DNA of 64,000 bases from Achromobacter sp. HZ34 (GCF_002209485.1 NZ_NJIX01000001.1:186001-250000), one strand, 5' to 3'. Shown: positions 36,518 to 46,376, counted from the stretch's first letter. Translations and numbers: made by a program. Notes: generated from the sequence alone by a model not told the origin.

Positions 36518-36873
36518 CCTTGCCGCGGGGCGTGGGGGGCGGCCTGCGAGCCCGTCCCGCCCCCGTGCTCTGAGCCTCAACAGGCTGATTTCCCCTGCGC
36601 GCTTTTCTGAAACTGCGCTGTAGCCGGCCGCGGCGGCCGGCACTGCTACCACCGTGGCCAGAGGGGCGCTAGCCCTGGAAAGGGGCAATGGGGGGGACCC
36701 CCCATTTGCAAAAAACCATCCTTTTAGAAATCACACCGTGACTGATCCAACGACGCCGTCTGGTGATGGCAGCGGCAACCGGCGGATGTAGAGCCCTTTT
36801 TGTCACGCCTCGTCCCAGTGGACCACGCGCGAACCGGGTAGTATCGCTGCGTGCCCACTTCCCGCGATCCGCC
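36518..36873. other. 356-bp intergenic region with a GC-rich composite repeat
   Basis: No credible gene. It holds GGGGCGCTAGCCC (36663-36675) and, 13 bp on, the palindrome TGGGGGGGACCCCCCA (36689-36704) followed by an A-rich stretch. The same pair of elements recurs at 41852-41894. The first half is GC-rich with GGCCGC-type symmetry near 36625-36640. Overlapping open frames here look like shadows. Confidence 0.6.
36663..36715. repeat. Composite palindromic repeat, copy 1
   Basis: GGGGCGCTAGCCC, a purine-rich spacer with GGGGC, then TGGGGGGGACCCCCCA and an A-run. It matches the copy at 41852-41904 in order and spacing. Confidence 0.55.
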
Positions 36874-37563
36874 ATGCCTTCGAAGGAACATCACCGAATT
36901 TTCCGCAGCAACTGGCTGCGCGCCGCCGTGCTGGGCGCCAATGACGGCATCGTCTCCACGGCCAGCCTGATCGCTGGCGTCGCAGCCGCGGCGGGTGGCC
37001 AGCATGTCATTCTCACGGCAGGCCTGTCTGGCCTGATCGCCGGCTCGCTATCGATGGCGGCGGGCGAATACGTCTCGGTCAAATCGCAGTCCGATGTCGA
37101 GCATGCCGATCTACGCCTGGAGCAGCGCTCGCTCAAGGGCAATTCGGCGGTGGAACTGGAAGAACTGACCGAGATCTACATCGACCGCGGCCTGCCTCGA
37201 GACCTGGCCGACCAGGTCGCCCGCGCGCTGACGGCGCATGATGCCCTGGACGCGCATGCACGCGACGAACTGGGTATTTCGATCAGCAGCCGTGCGCAAC
37301 CGGTGCAAGCCGCCGTCGCGTCGGCCTGTAGTTTTGCGGCCGGCGCCTTGCTGCCGCTACTTCTGGCGTTGCTGCTGCCCACGCCCTGGCTGTTGCGCGG
37401 TGTCATCGCCGGTTCGGTGGCTGGCCTGGCCCTGCTGGGCGTGGTGGCTGCCTGGGCCGGCGGCGCGCCCAAGGGTATCGCCGCCCTGCGCGTAACGGTA
37501 CTGGGATCCCTGGCGATGGCCATCACCGCCGGCGTCGGTACGCTGTTCGGCGGCGCCGCGTAG
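36874..37563 (+). CDS. VIT1/CCC1 family transporter-like membrane protein
   Basis: 229 residues. 'WLRAAVLGANDGIVSTASLI' and 'GLIAGSLSMAAGEYVSVKSQ' are the conserved first blocks of the vacuolar iron/manganese transporter family, with five membrane helices in total and a hydrophilic helical middle ('LEELTEIYIDRGLPRDLA'). The family moves Fe2+ or Mn2+ in plants and yeast; the bacterial role is mostly untested. The ATG at 36874 is chosen because the upstream in-frame sequence is not membrane-like. A terminator follows 20 bp after the stop. Confidence 0.88.
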   Translation: MPSKEHHRIFRSNWLRAAVLGANDGIVSTASLIAGVAAAAGGQHVILTAGLSGLIAGSLSMAAGEYVSVKSQSDVEHADLRLEQRSLKGNSAVELEELTEIYIDRGLPRDLADQVARALTAHDALDAHARDELGISISSRAQPVQAAVASACSFAAGALLPLLLALLLPTPWLLRGVIAGSVAGLALLGVVAAWAGGAPKGIAALRVTVLGSLAMAITAGVGTLFGGAA

Positions 37564-37582
37564 CCTTCACCAAATAAGAAGA

Positions 37583-37618
37583 GGGAAAATCCCCAATGGG
37601 ATTTCCCCCTTTTTATAT
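37583..37618. terminator. Terminator hairpin between the VIT gene and ygfZ
   Basis: GGGAAAATCCC (37583-37593) pairs with GGGATTTCCC around CAAT with one bulged A, and CCTTTTT follows. It closely resembles the hairpin at 35498. It lies between convergent genes. Confidence 0.75.
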
Positions 37619-37668
37619 TCACTACCTCGGGCCAGGAAGCGATATCCCGGCAAGGCTCCGTCACCGCG

Positions 37669-38751
37669 TCAAGTGAACGAATAGGGCAGCGGCCGAACCT
37701 CGATCGCCGCACCGTCGACGGTACCGAGCCGCAGCCCGCCGGTTTCCAACGCCGCCAGCGTGGTTTCGAACAGGATGGCGGCATCCGGCGTGCCGGCGGC
37801 GTCGACCACGCGGCCGCAGGGCTCGTTCGGCTGGGCCGCATCGTAGACATCCGTGCCAGGAGCCACCCCGCCCGCGGCCACGCCAGCGACGACGCCATAA
37901 GCCATGCGGCGCTTCACCGTCCCGCGATAATGGCTGCGCGCGACAACTTCCTGTCCCGGGTAGCAGCCTTTGGTGAAGCTGACACCACCGACCAGATCCA
38001 GGTTGACGGTCTGCGGGATGAACATGTCCTGCGTAGAGGTACCCACCCAAGGCACGCCGGCCGCCAGGTCAGCGGCACGGCTATGCTCGGCATCCCCCAG
38101 CGCCAGGCTGTTCAGCAGCGCCCCGTCGGGTGATTCCAGGCGGTCGAGTTGCGCATCGCTGGCGATCCACCACCAGCGGGTGTCCGCGGCATCGGCGCCG
38201 GGCGCCGCGATCCAGGTGCCGCTGGGAAGATTGGCACGCTGCCAGGCGGCGCGCGGCAGTTCGCCGCCGGCGACACGGCCCAGGGCCTCGATGTCGGTCA
38301 CGCCCCAGACGGCGGCCACCCGCAGCGGCGTAACGGCGATCTTGGCCTTGGCGCGCAGCACGAACATGCTCAGCCGCTTCACCAGCGCGGCCGCGACGTC
38401 CGCGCGCACCAGGGCATGAAACACCGCCGGCGCAGGAACCGCCGCCGCACCCGGCGCAGCCACGGCAGTGCCGGCGGCACCAGCAGCACCGCCGCCCACC
38501 GGCGCATGAACCTCGGCGCTTTCCGCCTCGCGCCACATCACCATGGTCGCCAGCAGGCGTCCCTTGGCAGTGCAATACCCGGCCAGGGCCGCGCGCGTGC
38601 TGTCCAGCCCGGTCAGGTCCTGGGTCAACTGGCCGTGCAGAAAGGAAATCGCATCAGCGCCGCTGGCACTGATCACTTGCAGGTCGGGCAGGGGAGCGCA
38701 TTGCGCCAGGCGCTGGGCGGAATCGGGGATGGCTTCGAAAAATGCGTGCAT
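37669..38751 (-). CDS. ygfZ: Folate-binding protein YgfZ (Fe-S cluster repair)
   Basis: 360 residues of the GcvT-like fold. The defining motif K-G-C-[FY]-x-G-Q-E is 'KGCYPGQEVVARSHYRG' at residues 261-268, containing the essential Cys. YgfZ binds tetrahydrofolate and supports certain Fe-S enzymes such as MiaB. An Ala/Gly/Pro-rich insertion at about residues 81-110 is unusual. It is divergent from mltG across 122 bp, a neighbour pairing common in proteobacteria. Confidence 0.93.
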   Translation of the reverse strand: MHAFFEAIPDSAQRLAQCAPLPDLQVISASGADAISFLHGQLTQDLTGLDSTRAALAGYCTAKGRLLATMVMWREAESAEVHAPVGGGAAGAAGTAVAAPGAAAVPAPAVFHALVRADVAAALVKRLSMFVLRAKAKIAVTPLRVAAVWGVTDIEALGRVAGGELPRAAWQRANLPSGTWIAAPGADAADTRWWWIASDAQLDRLESPDGALLNSLALGDAEHSRAADLAAGVPWVGTSTQDMFIPQTVNLDLVGGVSFTKGCYPGQEVVARSHYRGTVKRRMAYGVVAGVAAGGVAPGTDVYDAAQPNEPCGRVVDAAGTPDAAILFETTLAALETGGLRLGTVDGAAIEVRPLPYSFT

Positions 38752-38873
38752 GGTTTCGGCGGTATCGATCAGACAAGTGTTTCGTCTGAAACAAAAGACT
38801 GGGGGGAAGTGAACATGATACCCCCCACCCAGCAGGCGGCAGGGGCGCGCAATCCATTAAACTCCCCAGTCTG

Positions 38874-39893
38874 ATGATGAAGCGACCGATTTACTATTTC
38901 CTGTTGTTCCTGCTCCTCGTCGTGGTGGCCCTGGCTGCTGCGTGCGGAGGCGCCTGGTTATGGATGAACCAACCCTTGCGGATGGCGTCCGACCGGGTCG
39001 ACTTCGTGGTGGATCCAGGGTCCAGCCCGCGCGGCGTGGCGCATGCGGCCAACACGGCCGGAATCACCCTGTGGGAGGATGGTTTCGTCTGGATGGCGCG
39101 GCTCAGCGGGCGCGACAAGCTGATCAAGGCGGGCGGCTACGAAGCCATACGCGGCGATACCCCCTGGCTGCTGCTGGAACGCCTGGCGCGCGGCGACGTC
39201 AACCAGCGCCAGATCACCTTCGTGGAAGGCTGGAGCTACAAGCAGATCCGCCAGGCCCTGCGCGACAATCCGGATATCAAGCAGACCCTGGACGGTGTCG
39301 ACGACGCCGAGATCTTGCGCCGCCTGGGCTCCAGCAATTCCAGCATGGAAGGCCTGGTGTTCCCCGATACCTATCTGTTCACGCCCGGCAGCACCGACTT
39401 CGACATCCTGCGTCGGGGTTACCAGGAAGGCCAGCGCATCCTGGCGCAGACCTGGGACAAGCGCCTGCCCAACGCGCCGGTCAGTACGCCCTACGAGGCC
39501 CTGGTGCTGGCGTCCATCATCGAGAAGGAAACCGGGCACGGCCCGGATCGCACCCGCGTGGCGGGCGTATTCGCCAACCGTCTCAAGGAAAACATGCCCT
39601 TGCAGACCGACCCTACCGTCATCTACGGCATGGGCGACAGCTACGAAGGCAAGTTGCGCAAGCGCGATCTGCAGGCCGACACGCCGTGGAATACCTACAC
39701 CCGCACGGGCCTGCCGCCCACGCCCATCGCCAGTCCGGGGCGCCTTGCGCTGCTGGCGGCGGTGCAGCCGGAGCAGCACAAGTTTCTTTATTTTGTTTCG
39801 CGCGGCAATGGCACCAGCGAGTTCTCCGCCACCCTGACGGATCACAACCGCAACGTGTCGCGCTACATCCTTGGACGCGATCGACAGCAATGA
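38874..39893 (+). CDS. mltG: Endolytic murein transglycosylase MltG
   Basis: Inner-membrane lytic transglycosylase that cuts nascent glycan strands and sets their length. 339 residues. One N-terminal membrane helix ([20 protein letters not shown]) precedes a LysM-like region and the YceG catalytic domain with '[20 protein letters not shown]' (catalytic Glu), '[20 protein letters not shown]' and '[18 protein letters not shown]'-type sequence. It begins with an ATG doublet (38874/38877). The stop overlaps the tmk start by 4 bp. Confidence 0.96.
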   Translation: MMKRPIYYFLLFLLLVVVALAAACGGAWLWMNQPLRMASDRVDFVVDPGSSPRGVAHAANTAGITLWEDGFVWMARLSGRDKLIKAGGYEAIRGDTPWLLLERLARGDVNQRQITFVEGWSYKQIRQALRDNPDIKQTLDGVDDAEILRRLGSSNSSMEGLVFPDTYLFTPGSTDFDILRRGYQEGQRILAQTWDKRLPNAPVSTPYEALVLASIIEKETGHGPDRTRVAGVFANRLKENMPLQTDPTVIYGMGDSYEGKLRKRDLQADTPWNTYTRTGLPPTPIASPGRLALLAAVQPEQHKFLYFVSRGNGTSEFSATLTDHNRNVSRYILGRDRQQ

Positions 39894-40516
39894 CCACACG
39901 GGGACGATTCCTGACGCTGGAAGGCGTAGACGGTGCCGGCAAAAGCACGCACGTGCAGTGGCTGGCCGACGAGCTGCGCCAAGCCGGCCTGACGGTGCGC
40001 GTGACGCGCGAGCCGGGCGGTACCGAGCTGGGCGAAAAATTGCGCGACCTGGTGTTGCACGAAGCCATGGGGCTGGACGCCGAGACCTTGCTGATGTTCG
40101 CGGGCCGTTGCGAGCACCTGCGCCAAGTCATCGAACCGGCCTTGGCGCAGGGGGAGTGGGTGCTGTGCGACCGCTACACCGACGCCACATACGCTTACCA
40201 GGGCGGCGGCCGTGAACTGGGCGCCGAGCGCGTCGCGGTACTGGAATCCTGGATGCGGCCGGCCCTGCAGCCGGACCGTACCTGGCTGTTCGACGTGCCA
40301 TTGGAAGTGGCGCGCGCGCGCCTTGCCGATGCCCGCACGCCGGATCGTTTCGAACGCGAAGGCGCGGAATTCTTCCAGCGCACCCGCGACGCGTACCACG
40401 CCCGCGCGCGCCAGCAGCCGGACCGCATCCGGGTGATCGACAGCAGCCGTCCGCTCGCTGCCGTGCGTGAGCAACTGCGCGACGAAGTGCGCGCGTTGCT
40501 GGATGCCCGCGCATGA
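39890..40516 (+). CDS. tmk: Thymidylate kinase
   Basis: Phosphorylates dTMP to dTDP. 208 residues. The P-loop '[12 protein letters not shown]' is at residues 9-20, '[19 protein letters not shown]' carries the DRX/REPGG element, and '[19 protein letters not shown]' is the conserved thymidine-binding block. ATGA overlaps link it to mltG upstream and holB downstream, forming a tight mltG-tmk-holB unit as in E. coli. Confidence 0.97.
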   Translation: MTTRGRFLTLEGVDGAGKSTHVQWLADELRQAGLTVRVTREPGGTELGEKLRDLVLHEAMGLDAETLLMFAGRCEHLRQVIEPALAQGEWVLCDRYTDATYAYQGGGRELGAERVAVLESWMRPALQPDRTWLFDVPLEVARARLADARTPDRFEREGAEFFQRTRDAYHARARQQPDRIRVIDSSRPLAAVREQLRDEVRALLDARA

Positions 40517-41766
40517 TGGTGAACCGTCAGACTGCAACGGCAACGACGCCGGTGGAACCGGCAGGCAATCACGCGGCAGGCAATCACGCGGCAGGCAAAT
40601 CCGTATCGGGCAAGTCCACGGCGGCCAAACCGACGAGCAGGGCCGCGACAGCCAGATCCGCCGGCAAGGCGGCAACCGAGGTGGCTGGCGCCGAAAGCAA
40701 GAACGCCAACGTCGCGCGCTTCCTGCCCTGGCAGGAGGACATCGCCCGGGCCTGGCTGCAGCAGGGCGAACGCTTTGCGCATGCATGGCTGATCCATGGC
40801 CTTGCCGGTATCGGCAAGCTGCAGTTCGGCGCGGCCGCTGCCGCCAGCCTGCTATGCGAATCGCCACGTGAAGGCCTGGCCTGCGGTGCCTGCCATGCCT
40901 GCACATGGGTCGCCGCCGGCAATCATCCCGACTTGCGCCGCGTGCGGCCCGAGGCCATTGCCCTGGAAGAGGGGGCCGAGGCCGCCGCCGAGTCAGGCGA
41001 TGACACCGCCGAACCGGCGGCCACGGGCGGCAGCACCAAGCGCGCGCCGTCCAAGGAAATCCGGATCGACCAGTTGCGGTCGCTGGAGTCCTGGTTCAAT
41101 ACCGCGACGCACCGCGGCGGCTGGCGCGTGGCGCTGATTTATCCGGCGCAGGCCATGAACGTGGTCTCCGCCAATGCCTTGCTGAAGGTGCTGGAGGAGC
41201 CCCCGCCACGTACCATCTTCCTGCTGGTGGCGGATGCACCCGACCGCCTGTTGCCCACGCTGCTGTCCCGCTGCCGGCGCTTGCCGCTGCCTACGCCGGC
41301 GCCCGCGCAGGCGCGTGAGTGGCTGCAGGCGCAGGGGGTCGACGATGCCGATGACTGGTTGGCAGCGGCTGGTGGGGCGCCGTTGGGGGCGCTGCGCCTG
41401 GCGCAGTCGGGGGAGTCGGCCTGCCCGGCCTGGCTGGAACAGTTGCTGATGCCGCTGGCCAGCGGCAAGGGTAGCGATATCGGCGTGCTGGCCGATCAGC
41501 TGGAGAAAATGCCGGCGGCGCAGTGGATAGACGCCTTGCAAAGGCTATACGTCGACCTCATGTTGGCTGGAGCGGGGGCTGTGCCGCGTTATTTTCCCCG
41601 CTTGGCGGAGCCGGTGGCGCGCACCGCCGCGCGGGCCCAGCCGGCGCGTCTGGCCGAGACAGCCCGCTGGCTGACCCGCCAACGCGCCGTGGCCGGGCAT
41701 CCCTTGAATGCCAAATTGTTCGCCCATGCTGCGCTGCAACGCGTGGTGCTATCCTGCCAGGCTTGA
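40513..41766 (+). CDS. holB: DNA polymerase III delta' subunit, with repetitive N-terminal extension
   Basis: Clamp-loader subunit. The core begins near residue 67 with '[19 protein letters not shown]', followed by a P-loop-like '[14 protein letters not shown]', the zinc module with Cys115, 124, 127 and 130 (LACGACHAC), and '[20 protein letters not shown]' plus the SRC motif in '[11 protein letters not shown]'. The 417 residues exceed the usual ~330 because of a ~65-residue Ala/Thr/Lys-rich N-terminus containing a 15-bp tandem DNA repeat, and an acidic insertion near residues 155-175. A GTG at 40681 is an alternative start that would remove the extension. Confidence 0.93.
   Translation: MMVNRQTATATTPVEPAGNHAAGNHAAGKSVSGKSTAAKPTSRAATARSAGKAATEVAGAESKNANVARFLPWQEDIARAWLQQGERFAHAWLIHGLAGIGKLQFGAAAAASLLCESPREGLACGACHACTWVAAGNHPDLRRVRPEAIALEEGAEAAAESGDDTAEPAATGGSTKRAPSKEIRIDQLRSLESWFNTATHRGGWRVALIYPAQAMNVVSANALLKVLEEPPPRTIFLLVADAPDRLLPTLLSRCRRLPLPTPAPAQAREWLQAQGVDDADDWLAAAGGAPLGALRLAQSGESACPAWLEQLLMPLASGKGSDIGVLADQLEKMPAAQWIDALQRLYVDLMLAGAGAVPRYFPRLAEPVARTAARAQPARLAETARWLTRQRAVAGHPLNAKLFAHAALQRVVLSCQA
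40562..40605 (+). repeat. 15-bp tandem repeat inside holB
   Basis: The unit GCAGGCAATCACGCG occurs twice in a row and partly a third time, encoding [13 protein letters not shown]. It lies in the low-complexity N-terminal extension of the delta' subunit. Confidence 0.75.
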
Positions 41767-42005
41767 ATGGTGGGCTAGAGTTTGACTGCGGAGTCGTTCG
41801 CACCCGCGGCTGAGGCGGCCAGGGGCCACAACGGTTCGGGCTAGGGCCCATGGGGCGCTAGCCCAAAAAAGAGGGGCGTGGGGGTACCCCCCCACATTAA
41901 AAACTCTCTTTGCCAGCAAGAAATGCCCCAAGCGCATGCTGCACCCAAACGCGGCGAAGAACGCTCTCCACAAGAACATCTGACTATCAGGCTCTACCGT
42001 TAACT
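41767..42005. other. 239-bp intergenic region with composite palindromic repeat, copy 2
   Basis: GGGGCGCTAGCCC (41852-41864) is followed after 14 bp by TGGGGGTACCCCCCCA (41879-41894) and an A-rich stretch, as at 36663. GGGCTAGGGCCCATGGGGCGC just upstream adds more symmetry. No gene is seen between holB and tatD. Confidence 0.6.
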
Positions 42006-42776
42006 ATGTACGTCGACTCCCACTGTCATCTGAATTTCCCCGAGCTGGCAGCCGAGCTGCCCGCCATTCTCGACCGCATGGCGACAAACCAGGTAACCCA
42101 CGCCCTGGTCGTCAGCGTCAACCTGCCGGAATGGCGTGGCTTGATGGACCTGGTGGCACCGCACAGAAACCTGTGGGCGTCGGTAGGCGTCCATCCCGAC
42201 TATGAGGACACCCACGAGCCCACCGCCGAGGAATTGGCTGACCTGTCGCAGGACCCCAAGGTCGTGGCCATCGGCGAAACCGGCCTGGACTACTACCGCC
42301 TGAGCGAGCCCCTGGACTGGCAGCGGGAGCGCTTCCGCACCCACATCCGGGCCGCGCGCCAGACCGGTCTGCCGCTCATCATCCACACGCGCAGTTCGGC
42401 CGAGGACACGCTGAAGCTGATGCGCGAGGAGAACGCGGCGGAGGCGGGCGGTGTGATGCACTGTTTCACCGAAACCTGGGAGGTGGCGCAGGCCGCCATC
42501 GACCAGAATTTCTACATTTCGCTGTCCGGCATCGTCACGTTCAAGAACGCCACGCAGTTGCACGAAGTGGCGGCCAAGGTGCCTCTGGATCGCCTGCTGA
42601 TCGAAACCGATTCGCCCTATCTGGCCCCGGTGCCGTATCGTGGCAAGGTTAATGATCCGTCCAAGGTGATCCACGTCGCGGAGAAGATCGCCGACTTGAG
42701 AGGGATACCGGTGGCGGAAGTCGCGAAGGCATCAACGGATAATTTCTTCAAATTATTCAATAAGATAGTAAAGTAA
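42006..42776 (+). CDS. TatD/YcfH family metal-dependent DNase
   Basis: 256 residues of the TatD amidohydrolase fold. Metal ligands are seen in 'MYVDSHCHLNFPEL' (HxH), 'VAIGETGLDYYRL' (Glu), 'LPLIIHTRSSAEDT' (His), 'GGVMHCFTETWEVA' (His) and 'LLIETDSPYLAPVPYRGK' (Asp). The ATG at 42006 is preferred because the upstream reading is unlike the family. It follows holB as in the conserved tmk-holB-ycfH order, though here after a repeat-containing 239-bp gap. Confidence 0.94.
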   Translation: MYVDSHCHLNFPELAAELPAILDRMATNQVTHALVVSVNLPEWRGLMDLVAPHRNLWASVGVHPDYEDTHEPTAEELADLSQDPKVVAIGETGLDYYRLSEPLDWQRERFRTHIRAARQTGLPLIIHTRSSAEDTLKLMREENAAEAGGVMHCFTETWEVAQAAIDQNFYISLSGIVTFKNATQLHEVAAKVPLDRLLIETDSPYLAPVPYRGKVNDPSKVIHVAEKIADLRGIPVAEVAKASTDNFFKLFNKIVK

Positions 42777-42898
42777 GTTAAGCCTGTTTCTTTAAAGTGA
42801 TTTATTTAAAGTAATGTCTTAGGATAGGGTTCCATCCCGGCCCGGGCCCACCGCGGTTAGGGGCATTTACCAAGACTGCATTCAGGAGACCCACGTCT

Positions 42899-43762
42899 AT
42901 GAACCGCTACCGTACTTCTTACCGCGTGGACCGTGCGCTTGCCGGTCTGGGCCTGACGTTGGCCTGCGCCTTCACCGCCGCGCCGCCCGCGCAGGCAGCC
43001 CGTGCCGCCGACGTCTGGATCTACGTCGTCAATGACAACGCCGGCGACATGAAGGACCTGTTGGCGTCCGGTTGGGACCCCAATCAAAAAAATCGTGGCC
43101 AGCCCGCGCTGATGCAGGCGGTGCGTGACGGCGCCTGGAATGTCTTCGACGTCTTGGCCGCCGATCGCCGCACGGATGTGAACGCGACCAATGGCAGCGA
43201 TGAGACGCCTCTCATGTACCTGGCGTTGAAAGGGGAGTTGAAGCGCGCCCAGGCATTGATCGCCCGGGGCGCCCAGGTCAACCGACTGGGCTGGACGCCG
43301 CTGCACTATGCCGCATCCACCGGCCAGGTGGAAATGGCCAAGCTGCTGCTGTCCAAGCAGGCGATCGTCAACGCGCCCGGGCCGGACGGCACAACCCCCT
43401 TGATGATGGCCGGTCGTTCGGGCAACCAGTTGATGGCGAAGCTGCTGCTGGATGCGGGCGCCGATCCGACCAACCGCAGCCTGGCCGGCCTCAATGCCGC
43501 TGACTGGGCCCGCTCGGCGAAGCAGGAATCCCTGGCGGCATGGCTGGACCAGGCTACCAGGAACTACCATCCCGCGCGTACGTCGTCCGGCGGCGGCAAC
43601 ACAGAGCCGGCTGCGGATGCCGCCGCGCAGCCCGCGCCCTCCGCCGCGGAGCCGACCGCCACGGTGCCGTCGGCGCCGCCCGCTGCCGACAATGGCGGCC
43701 GCAGCCTGGGCGGCGTGTCCGGCGTCCAATTGAACTCCTACGACGATCCGCCCAAGCGGTGA
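42899..43762 (+). CDS. Exported ankyrin-repeat protein
   Basis: 287 residues. A signal peptide ends near 'AAPPAQA-ARAAD' (about residue 37). About five ankyrin repeats follow, with clear units 'GWTPLHYAASTGQVEMAKLL' and 'GTTPLMMAGRSGNQLMAKLL', and the C-terminal 60 residues are an Ala/Pro-rich disordered tail. It is predicted to be periplasmic and to act as a protein-binding scaffold. AGGAGA lies 8 bp before the ATG. Betaproteobacteria commonly carry such a gene near tatD; partner unknown. Confidence 0.9.
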   Translation: MNRYRTSYRVDRALAGLGLTLACAFTAAPPAQAARAADVWIYVVNDNAGDMKDLLASGWDPNQKNRGQPALMQAVRDGAWNVFDVLAADRRTDVNATNGSDETPLMYLALKGELKRAQALIARGAQVNRLGWTPLHYAASTGQVEMAKLLLSKQAIVNAPGPDGTTPLMMAGRSGNQLMAKLLLDAGADPTNRSLAGLNAADWARSAKQESLAAWLDQATRNYHPARTSSGGGNTEPAADAAAQPAPSAAEPTATVPSAPPAADNGGRSLGGVSGVQLNSYDDPPKR

Positions 43763-43771
43763 TACCCCCCA

Positions 43772-44464
43772 TCACGGCGTCGCCGGGATTCCTTGTGTCT
43801 CACGCCATTGCTTCAGCAAGGCCAGCCGCCGCGTCGGGTAGCGTTCATCGACAGGCGTCAACGCCAGAATCCGATCCACGCGGAAATGGCGTAGCGCGTC
43901 GCGCCGTTCACACCATGCCCCCACCATGCGCATCCGCTCGAAATAGCCCAGCAGGAATGGCCAGATGACCCGTTCACTGTCACGCCCCTTCTCGTCCCGA
44001 TAGCGGATGCTGACCTTGCGTTCCTTGCGTATGGCCAAGCGCAGCAGGGGCAGGTAATCTTCGCCGCCAGGCAGCACCTGGGCCGGCGCCACCAGCAGCG
44101 TGCTGTCATGCAGGGACTGGCGCAGATCGGCGGGCAGCACGGCGGATATCTTGGCCAGCGCATTCTGCGCGTCGCGCGCCAGTTCGACGTCGGTGCGCTT
44201 CATCACCCAGCGGGCGCCCAGCATCAGCGCTTCCAGTTCGCTCGCCGAAAACATCAGTGGCGGCAGCAGGAACCCGGGCTGCAGTACGTAGCCCAGGCCC
44301 GGCTCGCCCTGGATGTGGGCCCCCTGCGCCTGCAGGCTGGCGATGTCCCGATACAGCGTGCGCAGGCTGACGCCCAGTTCAGCGGCCAGGGCCTGCCCGC
44401 TGACCGGTTGGCGGTGGCGGCGCAGGCATTGCATCAGTTCAAGCAAACGTTCGGCGCGCGACAT
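43772..44464 (-). CDS. YafY/DeoR-type regulator with WYL domain
   Basis: 230 residues. The N-terminal helix-turn-helix 'VSGQALAAELGVSLRTLYRD' with 'IASLQAQGAHIQGEPGLGYV' is the HTH_11 type. The C-terminal ligand-binding WYL domain has 'RKVSIRYRDEKGRDSERVIW' and 'MRMVGAWCERRDALRHFRVD'. The ATG at 44464 (MSRAERLLELM) is the family start; the longer frame upstream is not needed. It is divergent from glnH, but 332 bp apart. The ligand is unknown and might be a nucleic acid or nucleotide, as for other WYL proteins. Confidence 0.9.
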   Translation of the reverse strand: MSRAERLLELMQCLRRHRQPVSGQALAAELGVSLRTLYRDIASLQAQGAHIQGEPGLGYVLQPGFLLPPLMFSASELEALMLGARWVMKRTDVELARDAQNALAKISAVLPADLRQSLHDSTLLVAPAQVLPGGEDYLPLLRLAIRKERKVSIRYRDEKGRDSERVIWPFLLGYFERMRMVGAWCERRDALRHFRVDRILALTPVDERYPTRRLALLKQWRETQGIPATP

Positions 44465-44796
44465 GGTGGAGAGCAGGGTGGGCTTGGAAAAGCGCCATCC
44501 TGCCAGAGTTTGGCAGGGTGTGACTGCGCCCCATGACGCGCCGGTCACCCTTGCGTCCTTTTCAGGACCTTTGTCTGCTTGTCTCCATCTCTCCAGATTT
44601 GTCATTTTTACGCGGGGTTGATGGGTAGATCTCATGCCGAAGAAGAAAGTTGTGCCGCCATGGATCCATATGGACCAAAAGGTCACTCAGCGGGGCACCT
44701 GAGTTAAGATGAATTCGGCTATCGCCTGCCCCGTGGCGCTCTTATGAGTTCCCGAATACGGGCGCAGCCACATCCCCCAACAAGGAGGTTTACCCC
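44465..44796. other. 332-bp divergent intergenic region (WYL regulator / glnH)
   Basis: No gene is seen. It includes the 10-bp palindrome ATGGATCCAT (44661-44670) and GACCAAAAGGTC (44674-44685), either of which might be an operator. AAGGAGG precedes glnH at 44781-44787. I could not pick a convincing -35/-10 pair. Confidence 0.4.
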
Positions 44797-45552
44797 ATGC
44801 TAAAACGCAAAATCGCGGCGACTCTGGCCGTACTTTCCGTCACCTGCTTCGCCGCGTCCGCACCGGCCGTCGCTCAGTCGGGCAGGCAGCTAGTGGTCGC
44901 GACCGATACTGCCTTCGTGCCGTTCGAGTTCAAGCAGGGCAACTCCTATACGGGTTTCGACATCGAGCTGTGGGCGGCCATCGCCAAGGAGCTGAAGCTG
45001 GACTACAAGCTGCAGCCCATGGATTTCAACGGCATCATCCCCGGCCTGCAGACCAAGAATATCGACGCGGCCTTGGCGGGCATCACCATCCGCGATGACC
45101 GCAAGGCGGTCATCGATTTCTCCGACCCTTACTACGAGAGCGGCATCAGCATCCTGGTCGCCGAGAAGAACAACGACATCAAGACCGCGCAGGACCTGAG
45201 CGGCAAGGACGTCGCCGTGAAGACGGGTACCTCCACCGTGGACTTCCTGAAGTCTCAGGTGCCGGGCGCCAAGCTCAAGCTGTTCCCCAACATCGATAAC
45301 GCCTATCTGGAACTGGCCACCGGCCGCGTCGATGCCGCGGTGCACGACACTCCCAACGTTCAGTATTACGCCAACACCGCCGGCAAGGGCCGGGTCAAGG
45401 TGGCAGGCAACGTGAAGAGCGGGGAATTCTATGGCATCGCTTTCCCCAAGGGTAGCGACCTGGTTCCGCAGGTCAACAAGGCATTGGCCACGCTCAAGGC
45501 CAATGGTACGTACGACGCGATCTACGCCAAGTGGTTCGGCAAGAAGCCCTGA
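44797..45552 (+). CDS. glnH: Glutamine-type ABC transporter periplasmic binding protein
   Basis: 251 residues. The signal peptide ends near '[11 protein letters not shown]'. Family 3 solute-binding motifs are '[20 protein letters not shown]', '[14 protein letters not shown]', and '[20 protein letters not shown]'. '[10 protein letters not shown]' is the usual C-terminus. Its sequence layout and the following permease and ATPase match GlnHPQ. The precise ligand (Gln versus another polar amino acid) is inferred from similarity to GlnH. Confidence 0.92.
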   Translation: MLKRKIAATLAVLSVTCFAASAPAVAQSGRQLVVATDTAFVPFEFKQGNSYTGFDIELWAAIAKELKLDYKLQPMDFNGIIPGLQTKNIDAALAGITIRDDRKAVIDFSDPYYESGISILVAEKNNDIKTAQDLSGKDVAVKTGTSTVDFLKSQVPGAKLKLFPNIDNAYLELATGRVDAAVHDTPNVQYYANTAGKGRVKVAGNVKSGEFYGIAFPKGSDLVPQVNKALATLKANGTYDAIYAKWFGKKP

Positions 45553-45704
45553 GCTTCACGCGTGCCCTGAAGTACTGCTGCCGCGCTTGCAGCGTTCGCG
45601 TTTCCTGACCGGAGCGCGGCGGTTCCATTTCAAATCCGGCGCCCGTCGGCCCGTCTTTGCTCGCGCTTGCGCGGGAGCGAGGGGGCTGGTCGTGGACGCC
45701 TTCC

Positions 45705-46376
45705 ATGGGGATGCCTGTGAATTTCGATAGCTCCGTCATTTGGGATGCCTTGCCCAATCTGCTTGACGGGACGCTGATGACCGTCAAGATCACTTTCTGG
45801 GGCCTGCTCGGCGGCTTCATCCTGGGCGCGCTGGCCGGTGTGGCGCGCGCATACGGCGGCATCGTGCTGTCGGCGATTGCGCAAGTCTATATAGCGGTCA
45901 TACGCGGCACACCGATCGTGGTGCAAGTGATGTTCATCTATTTCGCCTTGCCTTTGTTGATCGACGGCTTGCGCGTGGATGCCGAACTGGCGGCCATCGG
46001 GACGCTGATGATCAACTCCGGCGCATACATCGCGGAAATCGTGCGCGGCGCGCTGTTGTCGGTCAGCAAGGGCCTGAAAGAAGCGGGCCAGGCGATGGGC
46101 CTGCCTTTCCACAAGATCCTGACGCACATCATCGGGCCGGTGGCCGTGCGCCGGATGATTCCGCCGCTGGGCAATCAATGCATCATCAGTCTCAAGGATT
46201 CGTCCTTGTTCATCGTGATCGGCGTCGCCGAGCTGACGCGGCAGGGCCAGGAAATCATGGCCAGCAATTTCCGCGCGGTTGAAATCTGGTCCGCCGTGGC
46301 CGTCATCTACCTGATCCTCACGGGCCTGATCGCGCTGGCCCTGCGGATCGCCGAGAAAAGGATGCGCATATTATGA
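45705..46376 (+). CDS. glnP: Glutamine-type ABC transporter permease
   Basis: 223 residues from the ATG at 45705; ATG 45711 is equally plausible because MPVNFD or VNFD resembles the short GlnP start. Five helices. The family '[20 protein letters not shown]' start and the ATPase-docking EAA loop '[20 protein letters not shown]' are present. The 152-bp gap from glnH contains no terminator that I recognise. The stop overlaps glnQ by 4 bp. Confidence 0.92.
   Translation: MGMPVNFDSSVIWDALPNLLDGTLMTVKITFWGLLGGFILGALAGVARAYGGIVLSAIAQVYIAVIRGTPIVVQVMFIYFALPLLIDGLRVDAELAAIGTLMINSGAYIAEIVRGALLSVSKGLKEAGQAMGLPFHKILTHIIGPVAVRRMIPPLGNQCIISLKDSSLFIVIGVAELTRQGQEIMASNFRAVEIWSAVAVIYLILTGLIALALRIAEKRMRIL

Noticed and set aside
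42781-42825. TTTAAAGT direct repeats after tatD as a possible operator
   Set aside because: Short AT-rich similarity only, with no symmetry or clear target gene.
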